Of a stretch of 64,000 bases of DNA, positions 21,139 to 31,115 are shown piece after piece. The DNA is from Euborellia annulipes (Eukaryota > Arthropoda > Insecta > Dermaptera > Anisolabididae): contig JAKCPI010010665.1 of the NCBI GenBank assembly GCA_023213315.1, forward strand, positions 1 to 64,000, given 5' to 3'. The notes beneath the pieces are model-generated. The model searched no databases. It worked only from the letters and a program-made list of their open reading frames with translations, and was not told the DNA's origin. Position 1 is the stretch's first letter. Each line of letters starts with the position of its first letter. The translations under genes and the position numbers were made by a program.

Positions 21139-22039
21139 ATTTATTATTATAATTCTATGTGTACAAACAAATTATTTTATAAAAAATTAAAAGATATCAA
21201 GTAAATGAAATGAATATTTTATATGAATTAGATAAGCATTTTATAAAGTATATCGAATCTTATTTAGTTCTTAGACTTCTTGTCCAGACATTTTCACGTA
21301 CTATACGTTAACTCTTTATATAAACTTATACTTTGTTAAATATTGAATCAGTAGTTGAGGGCTAGGATATTCTTATTTGAAATTTCAGTAATTCTTTCAT
21401 CTCGTTTTTGCTAAAAGCGTTTCTGTACCTTCTAAGACCCTGAGGCAATACAAAATCACTTTCATGCAAAAGTTGCCTATGATGCCACATTACATTTAGG
21501 CTCAAAGAAGTATATCTTCTATCTTTATCTTATATCAGGTTTTTATCATTATTTAATCCATTTTACAAATTTAATTTTATTAGCTATTTCATATTGAATT
21601 AAATCACACAGACACACAGGAATCTAAATATTAGATGAAACCGAAAAATATATTATCGGAGTCGAAAATATTTTATTTTTTATTCTTGAATTAAATCATC
21701 ATTTGTGATATTTATTTGTTGATGTCCATACTTAACATTATCAAATCCCTTAAATATAAAATTAATGAATAATTATATTTTTAACATAGGCCTACTATTT
21801 TTTTAAAAGAATTTTTTTCTTAGTTTTTTTCTCTCTACTTCTCTTATCTCTTTCGAGTCTGAACCTGTCTGGATTCTCTTTGTTTTCTTAATGAAATTAT
21901 TTTATAAGCACCCTTTACTTTTAGAAAAAGGACATTTTTATAATCATCCTTCTTGCTTCAAGGTGACGAATGCAAATATTTTTTTTTAACCTTCTTTTTC
22001 TCTCCTTTATCTTTGGGTCTTATTTCACTTATATTTTAT
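21139..22039. other. AT-rich stretch without recognised gene
   Basis: No motif, repeat or exon recognised. Confidence 0.5.
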
Positions 22040-22480
22040 TTAAAAGTATGGTGTGACTAGTTGCACCAAATTTTTTTGCGTCGACATAAATTTAGTTTGG
22101 CAATATACTGTATTAGAATTCGAGATGTAATTTTTTTTTTCCTTTCGGAGTAAACAAAACAAATTACGCTAGGACTCCTTTTTGGATGACTTCGAGTAAG
22201 TAGGTACTAGTGCCTTAGTGATGTACTTTTTTAGTTTGACAATTTTCTCGATATTTGCTTTAACGATTTCATTCAAATTTTAAATATTTACTATTTGCGG
22301 TATATAAAACAAACTACTATTGATCTCGTCTTTGGGAAATCTCGCGTACTAATACTTTACTGATGTACCTTTTTTAGTTTTTCCAATTTTCTCAAAAATT
22401 CGCTATGATTTATTTCAAATTTTAAATACCAATATGAAATTATCCTAGGTTTCTTCTTTGGAATCTTCGAGTACTATTAC
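22040..22480. mobile_element. Degenerate DHE fragments
   Basis: ATGGTGTGACTAGTTGCACC and GCGTCGACATAAATTTAGTT derive from a DHE hairpin side. Two further pieces (22200-22290, 22340-22410) carry the reversed core landmarks TACTTTACTGATGTAC and AGTTTTTCCAATTTTCTC. Old and rearranged. Confidence 0.5.
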
Positions 22481-22567
22481 TTTACTGCGGTATAATACTT
22501 TAGTTATTTCCAATTGTATAAAATAAAAAAACACTGTGCTCGGTCATCCCGGAACTTATTTATTAAT

Positions 22568-22655
22568 ACGTCTGGTGTGACAAAACCAGTACACAACTTT
22601 CAATTACCCAATTACATAAGCGAAAGTTGTATATTATTACTGTGCGAACAGTCCA
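22568..22655. mobile_element. DHE hairpin remnant
   Basis: GTCTGGTGTGAC, TACACAACTTTCAATTACCC, GCGAAAGTTGTATA and TGTGCGAACAGTCC recall the 5' DHE hairpin with an altered loop. Confidence 0.5.
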
Positions 22656-22811
22656 TCGTGTTATTTATTCATTGCACTTTCAGACTTTTTTCAATATTTT
22701 TCTTTTTTGAAGGTTATAAAAGAGACATTAAATAAAAAGTGAATCTATTTGATAGAAGTAAAATGAGAATATTACAAATATTAATTTTTTTTTTTTTTGT
22801 TTATTTTTTAG

Positions 22812-23036
22812 AAATCGACGAATCGCCTTCGAGAATTGTCACCATAAATCAAAGGCCAATAAGTGAATAAGTGTTTAAGTGAATAAGTGTATAAGTGAAT
22901 AAATGAAGAATCCATGTAGAGCATCCGCCATCAAACATCGTCTTCACGTCAACCAGGCAGAGGCAGTCGCTACTGCAGATTCCACGAGTGTAGCTGCTAC
23001 ATTTAAAGTCTGTATGAACATTTACGTGGGCGTAGA
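22812..23036 (+). other. Candidate exon with short open frames
   Basis: A long T-tract and TTATTTTTTAG (22811) precede it; CGTAGA|GTAAGC (23036/23037) follows. It includes an ATG at 22903 with 44 open codons (start MKNPCRASAIKHRLH) running into the donor. It also has a second frame that continues the 20559 ATG in phase for 19 codons to TAA. A tandem AAGTGAATAAGTG stretch lies at 22860-22905. Composition is more complex than the flanks. The first 20 bases recur after an acceptor at 30553. Product unknown. Confidence 0.4.
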
Positions 23037-24029
23037 GTAAGCAGTTTAGGATTTTTCAAAATTTTATTTGACTTTTCTTATTCCGGCTTATATGTAGAAT
23101 ATTTTTACCTAGGTGCATGGATAGGATGTATTAATAATTACAAGCAATTCTCCCATTTCAGAGTCCCTCTTAGATAGTTAAAGATTTAAATTCAAGATTT
23201 TTAAATTAAAAATTAATTAATTTTTAAAACCACTTCATTTTTACTTTTTTTATTTAAATTTAAATTAAGATAATTTGTCAAATTTTTTTCTAAATTCATT
23301 TTTTAATATACTAAATTTAACTTTTTAATTTTTTTTATTAAGGAATAGGTTCTTATATTTCAGTACCCAATGCAGGTTTCGTTTCTCAAGGTAAAGGGAT
23401 GGATGAATGTTCAATAAACAAAAGGTAAACGATTATTGGTAATATGTGGTTCATGCACAGTACTCATTTCATCCCTTTACCCCACGGGGGAGCAACATCA
23501 ACATATGAGACAATTCAAGTGTGCATGCATTATTATTTTAACTATTATTATTTAATTCAGTTTTAGGCTTTGCGTGTATGTGATTATTAACAAATACTAT
23601 TTAAGGGGATCTATCTCTTTATGTTTAATGTTTAGGGATACACGCAATTCTTATTAGATTAATTAGAAATAGATAGGTTCTATATAGAGGGCGCATAATT
23701 AGAAAATCTCTACGCTCACGCATTTATTTATTAATGGGGTTTTAGGCCTTTTATGTCAGAATTCTCTGATGTTCTCTTGAATTGACGTTCAATTGTGAAT
23801 TGGTTCCTCAATACTGGCATAGGGTGTTGTTGTTCGTCCCATTTAGGTTTAGGCAGGGCTCCCAGGAGAGGATCATTTCACTTTTGACCGTTGTTCAAGG
23901 GAAATAGGAGAATTCCTCTATCGCATGTTTCTCCCTTTCGCGCATTTGAGAGAAAGAGTGTTTTCTCTTTCTCCGAGGCTCTTTGTCCATCAGTGCTGAG
24001 TTCTGGGCCTTGGTTGTTTCAGGACAGAA
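23037..24029. other. Presumed intron; AT-rich then mixed composition
   Basis: Short inverted pair GTAAAGGGATGGATGAATG / CATTTCATCCCTTTAC around 23391-23483. From about 23820 complexity rises towards the duplicated block. No recognisable coding frame. Confidence 0.4.
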
Positions 24030-24355
24030 TGAGTTAATGTTCAAGATGTTAGGAGTTCGTATAGGTTGTTGTTAGCTTTTAGGGTTCTTTTTTTTCAGCA
24101 TGCATCTTGAACAACGTCATTCTGTTTCTGAGATGAGCAATCAAGGGGGATCTTCAGTATTGTATTGGCCGGGCTTCCTTCCTAACTCGTGAATGATTCT
24201 CAGATCAATTATCTCTGCTCTATTTTAGTTCGCAATTAAACGACATTGATTAGGCAGGTGGGTGGAGATTAATTGATCTGTATTGTGTCTTAGTACATAT
24301 GTACTGTATGTGTTCCATTTCCTCTTTACCTTTCTTTGGGTTTGTGGGCGCGTTT
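24030..24355 (+). repeat. Segment duplicated at 30796-31115
   Basis: GAGTTAATGTTCAAGATGTT through GAGATGAGCAATCAAGG, TATTGTATTGGCCGGGCTTC and CTTTGGGTTTGTGGGCGC aligns colinearly with the 30.8-kb block with moderate divergence. An acceptor-like TTTTTCAG|CATGCATC (24098) is conserved at the second site. Either a duplicated gene segment or an unknown repeat. Confidence 0.65.
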
Positions 24356-24543
24356 TCACCGTATCGTTTCGAAGTGATATAATGAAGGCTTACCTGCCTT
24401 CCGGGAGTGTCCGCGTTTCGCGATCGTCTCAAGAAAGAAGAGGAACTTCATTTTAGAATTAGATGACCGTCCCGGTCATAGATAGTGGGATTAGGTTAGC
24501 TTTTAGGGAAGCCCTCGTTGAGCCGAAAGAAGCAGTCTACAAA
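24099..24543 (+). other. Candidate exon ending at a strong donor
   Basis: A T-rich tract ending TTCAG (24098) and a donor CTACAAA|GTAAGTTA (24543/24544) bound 445 nt of comparatively GC-rich sequence. All forward frames contain stops, so if it is an exon it is non-coding or UTR. Overlaps the duplicated segment. Confidence 0.3.
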
Positions 24544-24632
24544 GTAAGTTAAAGAAATTTTCAATATTTTCCTTAAAATATTACGTAGTATCAATGATAT
24601 AAATTAATCCTTTAATTTTTCTTTTGTTTTAG

Positions 24633-24700
24633 ATGGTTAGGGTGGGAGTGGGGCCTGAGGTCGTCGAGGTTCTTCTGGACATAACCAACTGGATCCTTTC
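24633..24700 (+). other. Candidate exon a (68 nt) of a duplicated exon pair
   Basis: TTTCTTTTGTTTTAG| precedes, |GTAAGTAATATTAAAT follows. It opens ATG GTT AGG GTG GGA and stays open throughout. It is related, including both intron flanks, to the exon at 24979-25050. Product unknown; the frame used depends on upstream phase. Confidence 0.4.
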
Positions 24701-24761
24701 GTAAGTAATATTAAATCTAATGATTAAAAAATTGCATAATTTATAAAAAAAAAATTTTCAG

Positions 24762-24892
24762 TTCGGTCAGATCTTATTGAAGTTCCAGATTCCAACTCCT
24801 TTTTTAAGTTTAAAGAAACGATATTTGTTGATGTCGCATTTCGGAGTTCCGGAGGCTGAGAAAGAAACAAAACAAAAATCTAGTAAGGTATA
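24762..24892 (+). other. Candidate exon between the duplicated pair
   Basis: Acceptor AAAATTTTCAG|TTCGGTCAG (24761) and donor AATCTA|GTAAGG (24892/24893). Continuing the 24633 ATG in phase hits a TGA after about five codons. May be alternatively used or non-coding. Confidence 0.3.
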
Positions 24893-24978
24893 GTCTTGGG
24901 GTTCCCCGATATACGAATACTCATTATATTAATATATTATAGAGACTAATTGTATATTTATTTCTTCTTTTGTTTTAG

Positions 24979-25050
24979 ATGTTTAGGGAGGGAGGAGTAG
25001 TGCAGGCTGAGATCGGGCAGAATCTTCTAGGCGCACAATTGAATTATTTT
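24979..25050 (+). other. Candidate exon b (72 nt) of a duplicated exon pair
   Basis: CTTCTTTTGTTTTAG| and |GTAAGTAATATTAAAT flank an open 24-codon block starting ATG TTT AGG GAG GGA GGA. Same acceptor tract, same ATG-N-TTAGGG start and the same donor context as the exon at 24633. Length is divisible by three, so inclusion would keep frame. Confidence 0.4.
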
Positions 25051-25224
25051 GTAAGTAATATTAAATTTAACAATTTAAACTTCTATTTTAATAAAGAAAT
25101 TCTACTTTTCTCATTTTTACTTTCTCTTACCCTATATATATTTTTTACATAACTTTTTTATGAAATTTTTTCAGCTTTCTCGTGAAACTTTAGAAGTTGA
25201 AAAATGATACTTTATTCGAAAATT

Positions 25225-25310
25225 TTAAGTCATCATACTAAAAATTGTTTTTTTTTTTCAGTCCCGTACTTTACTGAAAAAAAAAAACAATTTTTAGTAT
25301 GATGACTTAA
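25225..25310. repeat. Perfect 38-bp inverted repeat with 10-nt loop
   Basis: The arms 25225-25262 and 25273-25310 (TTAAGTCATCATACTAAAAA and its complement, with an 11-base homopolymer inside) match exactly, including homopolymer length. The loop is CCCGTACTTT. A very young palindrome. Sits about 175 bp after the last candidate exon. Confidence 0.85.
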
Positions 25311-25799
25311 GACTGCATAGTTTTCTCAGTTTATCACTCAGACAAACATCTTGAGTTAATTACTATATATATCTACTATCAATTCACAATTAAATTATTG
25401 ATTATATGTTGTCTTATCTTTAACAGAATAATAATTAATTTTCTCTCTACGAAATTTTTAATAAAATGTATATAACACTTAGAGGATATGGGCCTACTGA
25501 GATCAAAACCTTTCAAGCGTTTGATCTTCAATCACAATTAAATTGATAAATTAATCTTCAATTATAAGGAAATTGTAAGAGGCCCTAATCATAATTGCTC
25601 ATTTAATCTATCCTTTTACAACAAAAGCTTTATGTTCTTGTTATTAATTCAATTATAAACTAAAGTATTAGCTCGATTGTTATAAAATAAAATTCATTCC
25701 ACTATACGATTTTCGTATATAATTCATATTATTTTATTTTTAGTTAGCGATATAGGTGTTTGTAGAAATAGTTAGAGAAATTACAAGTCGGAAATTTAG
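25311..25799. other. AT-rich stretch, nothing recognised
   Basis: No repeat or reading frame recognised. Confidence 0.5.
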
Positions 25800-25972
25800 C
25801 CCTTGACCTATGGCTCAGAGGTAGAGCATTAGCTTCTGGTGCCAAAGGTCAGGAGTTCGCATTCCATCGAGGCGAGTAATTTATTTCGATTGAATTGGAT
25901 ACCAATCAATTGAAATAAATAGGAACGGGGTCTAAATGGCCAGATGCCGAAAAAGACCTTTAACTTTACAAA

Positions 25973-25990
<18 letters not shown>
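25800..25990 (+). mobile_element. SINE-B, full-length
   Basis: TATGGCTCAGAGGTAGAGCA (good A-box) and GTCAGGAGTTCGCATTCC (B-box variant) head a tRNA-like region. Next come ATTTCGATTGAATTGG, TACCAATCAATTGAAATAAA, GGGGTCTAAATGGCC and GCCGAAAAAGACCTTTAA. It ends in a long A-tract followed by (AT)n (to about 26010). The tRNA-like part cannot fold fully as a tRNA. Confidence 0.75.
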
Positions 25991-26007
<17 letters not shown>

Positions 26008-26099
26008 TATGAAGTGGAAGTTTACTTCTTTATTGAGCAGGTTCCACTTCATATTTTGGACAATTGTCTCTTACAACTTGCTAATTTTTCCATTTAAAA

Positions 26100-26460
26100 A
26101 AAAGTTGATTTTTCAATTTTAATCAAAATTTTTGGAGCGAATTTTGAGAAAATCGAAAAAAAAAAAACTGAAAAAGTGCATCTGTAAAGTACTAGTACTC
26201 TTTCGTTGATTTTGTTCAAAAGCTTCGTGTCAGGTCCTATGAGGGTGCCTAACTTAAATATAAAATTTCAACTTCCTAGCTCTTTTCGTTCTTGAGATAT
26301 TTTGTTCACAGACACACAGGCAGACCATGTCGCGAAAACCATTTTTTTGGATTCAGGGGACCTCAAAACGTGTATATCCGTAAAAATCTCGACATCTATT
26401 TTTGACTTGAATCCAAAACTTTCTCTATATATTAACATATACAGAGGTAAGAGAAAGTAA
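26100..26460 (+). mobile_element. DHE-1, 5'-truncated copy
   Basis: Begins inside the core (TTTTCAATTTTAATCAAAAT) and is intact from there to the terminal palindrome ending ACAGAGGTAAGAGAAAGTAA. It lacks the TCTGGTGTGAC hairpin. Confidence 0.75.
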
Positions 26461-27141
26461 TAAAGAATTTTAATTTAATTTTGAACAAGAAATAATGCCA
26501 AAAGTCTAAATCTATTTTATTAAGAAAAATTACTCCTCCCTCTGGATATACAAAAAAAAATTTGTTTAATTAAATATCCTCGAAAAACCCATAGGAATAA
26601 TAAGAGAAATAAATTAAGAATTATAATAATAAAAAAAAATTAATCGAAATGAAGGTTTGGTAGATTGAGATCCAGGGGAATTCCATATGCGGAATGCAAA
26701 TTATTATGACCCGTTTATCGTTATGAAGCATTCTGATTTGCATTTTAGACCAATTGAATGTGGGCATATTCATTGATGTAATGAATTTAATAATCATGTC
26801 TATCTAGACCTAAGATAATTAATTAGAGAAAACTTGGAGAAATATAAAATGGCATTGGAATTTTCAGTAGGCCTATTTCTTTTATACTCAATTGAAATGA
26901 GAAATGGAAACAAGCTTATTTTTCTTTTTCCGACTTCCCATGAGAATTTTTTTCCTTTTATTACTTTAGAAAAATGAATTGAATGAAATTTCATTATAGA
27001 AGTAAGCTTCCTTAAGTAATATCGATCAGAAATAAAATTCTCTAACAATTTGAAATTTTAAAAATAAATTTTATAATAGTGAGATGATCAATTATTCTTG
27101 AATGAGTCAGGATGGAGTGAGTTTCAATAAAACGCTTGTTT
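26461..27141. other. AT-rich stretch without recognised gene
   Basis: No repeat recognised. The 82-codon minus frame (26800-27048) has no recognisable domain and no splice context. Confidence 0.5.
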
Positions 27142-27232
27142 GTAATAAATTCCTGTGAGACGTTTCGGGTCAAATTTTATTGTCCTTTAAAACAATAAAA
27201 TTTGACCCGAAACGTTTCAAGGGAATTTATTA
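27142..27232. repeat. Small foldback with GAAACG motifs
   Basis: The arms 27142-27183 and 27191-27232 are inverted copies with few mismatches. Each ends TTTGACCCGAAACGT(C/T)TC reading outward, then AGGAATTTATTA. The loop is about 7 nt. It shares the CCGAAACGTC signature of the hammerhead-like motif, but the CTGANGA half is missing. Confidence 0.65.
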
Positions 27233-27416
27233 CATCTAAAAGTTTTATTTATATTGATTGAAATTCTGACCTCCCTATTCATTCTACTATAATTTTAATA
27301 TAATAAATTCCTTAAGAGAAAATTAACTTGGCGATTGTTCTAAATTATTTCTGTTGTATATGCTTTACACATTTATAGGACTACTATAAAAACATCGTTT
27401 TTAATTTACTATATAG

Positions 27417-27434
27417 CCCTCGGGCTTGGTGTAG
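27417..27434 (+). mobile_element. SINE-A head fragment
   Basis: CCCTCGGGCTTGGTGTAG matches the first bases of SINE-A; the rest is absent. Confidence 0.4.
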
Positions 27435-27532
27435 TTTTTATTATATTTCCCTTTTCGGCCCCATTTTCCCTCCCGGAAAACCGCAATTGAGCCACCGCAC
27501 ATAGGCGGCCCTGATAAAAAAATAAGGATTTG

Positions 27533-27586
27533 TATTACTTTCTCTTACCCTATATATGAAATATATAGAGAGAGAAAGTATTGGTT
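27533..27586. mobile_element. Isolated DHE terminal hairpin
   Basis: TTACTTTCTCTTACCCTATA followed by TATATAGAGAGAGAAAGTA, the complete terminal palindrome with no core attached. Confidence 0.65.
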
Positions 27587-27619
27587 TTTTTTTATTGTTT
27601 TAATCTTCAAAAATAAGCA

Positions 27620-28220
27620 ACTATATATATAATTCGCTTATGTCCGTCTGTCTGTCACGCTATATTTAGGCAACTTCCCGTTGGAATTTTGAAATGAAAT
27701 TTTATATGCTTAAACCTTATAGGGATTACAGGAAAATATTTTCATCCCGAAATTTCCATAAACTTTTGAGTTATTCAATTCCTAAAGTGACGATTTCCCT
27801 TATAAGGAAATGTATAGAAAAATATTTATGTATTCTATGAATGTAAAAAAATCTTCAAGCAGGCACTGAATTGGAATAATAATAATAATAATAATTTGTT
27901 TGCCCTCGGGGCTTGGGGTAGGGGTTAGCGTGCTAATCTCGCATACCAAAAGTCGCGGGTTCGGACCCCAGGCAGTCCGATGATTTAATTTAAGCCATTT
28001 GGTTACCAAATGCCTGGACCCCAATATGTATATTAATCAATAACGGATATTGTAAAAGTCTTATATGGCCTGGGTTGACGAAAAGACTGTGTGAATGTGT
28101 GTTTTTGAAAAAAAAATAATAATAATAATTTTTTCTTTTCATAATTAAGAAAAGGCGAGGGTCCGCCGCAGGTGGGCCCGAGCCAGCTGGCGGAGGGGGG
28201 GGGCGTCGCGGCTAGTTGTC
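27620..28220 (+). repeat. GTR, longest copy, with nested SINE-A
   Basis: Starts near TATAATTCGCTTATGTCCGT, passes CAACTTCCCGTTGGAATTTT, AAGGAAATGTATAGAAAAAT and AAATCTTCAAGCAGGCACTG, then a (AAT)n tract interrupted by a SINE-A. It resumes at TTTTCATAATTAAGAAAAGG and ends in GC-rich sequence (GGGTCCGCCG, GCCAGCTGGCGGAGG) and GCGGCTAGTT. Non-coding. Confidence 0.65.
27899..28113 (+). mobile_element. SINE-A inserted in GTR
   Basis: Head GCCCTCGGGGCTTGGGGTAG, B-box GCGGGTTCGGACCCC, body to GACGAAAAGACTGTGTGAAT and A-tail. Both sides are (AAT)n, consistent with a duplicated (AAT)n target, although slippage in the microsatellite could mimic this. Confidence 0.75.
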
Positions 28221-29695
28221 TACATAATCTAATTAAAAGTATTTGCGTTATGAATTGTTATTATAGATGTTTTTATAAATCCTAAATATGTTTAGAATAA
28301 TATTTATCTCTGTAAAACGAATGAATGAAATTAGAGTTAGAGCAAGCAAAGAGATTGGTAGAGGTGGGAGTGTGGAAATGCAAAACTGAAATTTTAATTA
28401 TTGTTTACATCTGTTCAAGACACTTGGTGAAAACTTTTTTTTTCCACAACTCACAAACATGAATTGCTTACCTATCCAAACTTAAACTATAAATCCCTAA
28501 ATAACAGATTAGTAATTTGTTTTTTATTTTGAAGGCTAGTCGTACGCTACAAGAATAAATTAACAAAGACTACTGCTAAAAAATATAAATAGACGATCCT
28601 AAGTGCAGTATATAAATCAATTAAATTTACATAACAATACAACTTTTTTTCTCTAAAATACCATCACTACCCATAAAATCAATTTGAATATACAATTAAA
28701 TTTTTTTACTTTTTTTTATTTTCTACTCCGCATTGGAGTATACACACAAAACAAATGGGCGAAGTCCGTATGGTATTATCCGTCGAAATTGATTAATTAA
28801 TTAAAATGAGATGGGAGGACATAACAGAGGTTGGTCCTTGTAGAGACAGAGCCAGGGAAGCTCACACTGCAAAGCGTTGAGTGATGAGACAATAATGCAA
28901 CAATAGAATCCAATGTCAAATAAATAAAGATCTTTCACGCCCAAGTAAATCAATGGAATTCATGGATATTACAAACTAATTTTGCATTTCCCTCATCTGG
29001 AAGTTCTGTCGCGAGGCCGCTTTATCTCTACATGATGGAAACACTGTGCTTAATTATTAGTATTCCGTCCAGAATAGAATGGATGAATGATAGACCCCAG
29101 GCATACAAATGGCCAATGGGACATTATTTTAATATCTCCATATTAAAAAAGTACCATTTGGTAAATTAATAACAAAGTGGAAAGGAAAAAATTTCTATTG
29201 TGCCTAACTCTTTTTATGTGTATATTAAAAAACATCTATTAAAAAAAAAAATTCATATCAAATGATATATTTTTTAGAAAGAAGAAATTAAATCTTTTAT
29301 TATTGAATGTTATTTACACTCGCATCTGTGTATGTCGGCTACGAGTTGCCAACCGTGCAATTCACAAGTTAAAGAAAAAAATATAATAGCGCTTATTTCA
29401 TTTATTTCATTTCAATTGCTAGAAATCTACTCAACTTTAATAACACCAGAGTTTCTAAGTAAAATTATTTATTTATTTATTTATTTTCGACTAGTGTCTC
29501 TAGTCATTCAGCCAGTTCGGTGTATAAATGTATATATACATGTCAAAAACACAATAATTTTAAAAAAAAATTTTACAAAATATACAATAGCTTATATAAA
29601 AAAATAGTTGGTGAGATGGATGTTACACAACTCAGTTGGAGATATATGCGGGTTTTTTAAAATTTATTAATGATCTTTTCCTCCCGCTAATTTTT
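28221..29695. other. AT-rich stretch without recognised gene
   Basis: No repeat family or exon seen. The frame at 29332-29607 is low complexity. 28740-29110 is somewhat more complex but shows no recognisable function. Confidence 0.45.
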
Positions 29696-29729
29696 GACGT
29701 TTCGGAGTCATAATGACTCCTTCTTCAGG
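29696..29729 (-). ncRNA. Hammerhead-like core, solo
   Basis: Minus strand: CCTGAAGAAGGAGTCATTAT then GACTCCGAAACGTC. CTGAAGA fits the hammerhead CUGANGA box. GGAGTCAT/ATGACTCC is a perfect stem II after one extra A. GAAA follows, then ACGTC. No conventional stem III is visible. Structural similarity only; self-cleavage is untested. A GTR fragment follows it. Confidence 0.4.
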
Positions 29730-29736
29730 AAAATGC

Positions 29737-29970
29737 GTAGTCAAATGTATAGAGAAATAGGCCTATCTATCTATTAGTTGCATTTATATATTCTGTGAAT
29801 GTAAACAAATCTTCAAGCAGGATCAACCGTATTTGAAAAGTGATAATAATTTTATTTTCATAATTACGAAATGCCGAGGGTCCGCCAGAGGTGGGCTCAA
29901 GCCAGCTGAGGGAGGTCCAGAAGGGCGAAGCCCCCCTGGCCAAGCGCGAAGCCCGCCGAATGCGGGTAGT
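29737..29970 (+). repeat. GTR, 3' part
   Basis: CAAATGTATAGAGAAATAGG, AAATCTTCAAGCAGGATCAA, TTTTCATAATTACGAAATGC, then GGGTCCGCCAGAGGTGGGCT and GAAGCCCGCCGAATGCGGG. Without the nested SINE of 27899. The minor open frame here is not a gene. Confidence 0.65.
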
Positions 29971-30049
29971 GATGAAAATATAATGTTTATATTGGAAACA
30001 AAATTAGTGAATAAAAAAGATTGAGGGTAATTTGAAACCTACATTTGTT

Positions 30050-30375
30050 TCTAGCTAGTTTGTAAAATGTGACGCGTTGTAGCATGCGACAAGCTGCAAG
30101 TTCAATCGTGTTTGATTTTTTTTTTACACACTCGTCTTTTTCCGCTCTGCTGCTGAAACTACCGTTGGAAAATATCACCGTGAACGATTTTGGCTTCTCT
30201 TCTCTCTCCAGCATCCAGCAACCAACCGCAGGGGGAGGAGTGACTTATCTCTATCGATACACGCATTGATAACGATTGGACTAAACAATGATAGAAAGTT
30301 AAGTGGCCTGGAAAAGTTTGATGTTGCTAAACAACCTAATTTGTTTCGTAGAGTGAATCTCAACTGTCACTCTGA
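30050..30375 (+). promoter_or_regulatory. Complex unique segment with a DRE-like motif
   Basis: Complexity and GC rise locally; reading frames exist on both strands but none is recognisable. TATCGATA (30252-30259) matches the insect DNA-replication-related element, a housekeeping core-promoter motif. CTTCTCTCTCCAG (about 30200-30212) looks like a splice acceptor. It may be a promoter or an exon of the duplicated unit that follows; weak support. Confidence 0.2.
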
Positions 30376-30540
30376 TGTTTATTAAAGATATAAGATTTGA
30401 TTAAATTTTCAAGTATTCTATGCCTGTTATCTTACATTTTTTATATTTATTATGTTAATATTTTAACCTCTTATATCATAAGTCTATGTGAATTTTATAA
30501 GAGAACCACAAAAATTTCAAATTTATTTTAAGATTTTTTT

Positions 30541-30570
30541 CATTTGTATTTTAGAAATCGACTAATCGCT
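30541..30570 (+). repeat. Copy of the 22.8-kb acceptor and exon start
   Basis: TTTGTATTTTAG followed by AAATCGACTAATCGCTTC matches the acceptor and first bases of the exon at 22812 (AAATCGACGAATCGCCTTC). It is cut by the SINE-A at 30571. Confidence 0.5.
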
Positions 30571-30795
30571 TCTTTTTTTTTAAACATTCACACTCACACA
30601 CACATTCATAGAGTCTTTTCGGCAACTTAGGCCATATAACACTACGATAACCGATTATATATGATAATATCTATTGGGGGTCCAGGCATTTCTATTTAAG
30701 CCATTTGGTATTCAAATGGCTTAAATAAAATCATCGGACTGCCTGGGGTCCAAACCCGCGACGTTCGGTAAAGAAGGTAGGCACGCTACCAACTA
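30571..30795 (-). mobile_element. SINE-A, head truncated
   Basis: Poly-T, (CACT)n, GTCTTTTCGGCAACTTAGGC, TTGGGGGTCCAGGC and the B-box complement GTCCAAACCCGCG. It ends within the head at GCACGCTACC. It separates two pieces of the duplicated 22.8-24.4 kb region. Confidence 0.75.
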
Positions 30796-31115
30796 GTGAG
30801 TTAATGTTCAAGGTGTTAGGAGTTCGTGTAGGATTGGGCCAGCATTAGGTTTTTATTCAGCATGCATCTTGAACTAATGTCATTCTGTTTCTAAGATGAG
30901 CAATCAAGGAATTTATTCAGTATTGTATTGGCCGGGCTTCCTTCCTTATTCGGGAATGAATCAAATAACTTTGCTATATTTTAGTTCGCTAGTAAATGAC
31001 ATTTATTAGGTAGTTAGGCAAAAATTAATTGATCTGTGTATTGGTCATGTATGAGTGTGTGTTTCTCTCCTCTTCAACTTTCCTTGGGTTTTTAGGCGCA
31101 TTATTCCCTAAACCT
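30796..31115 (+). repeat. Diverged copy of the 24030-24355 segment
   Basis: GAGTTAATGTTCAAGGTGTT, TATTCAG|CATGCATCTTGAAC, TATTGTATTGGCCGGGCTTC and CCTTGGGTTTTTAGGCGC align in order with the first copy. More decayed here, so probably the non-functional copy. Confidence 0.65.
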
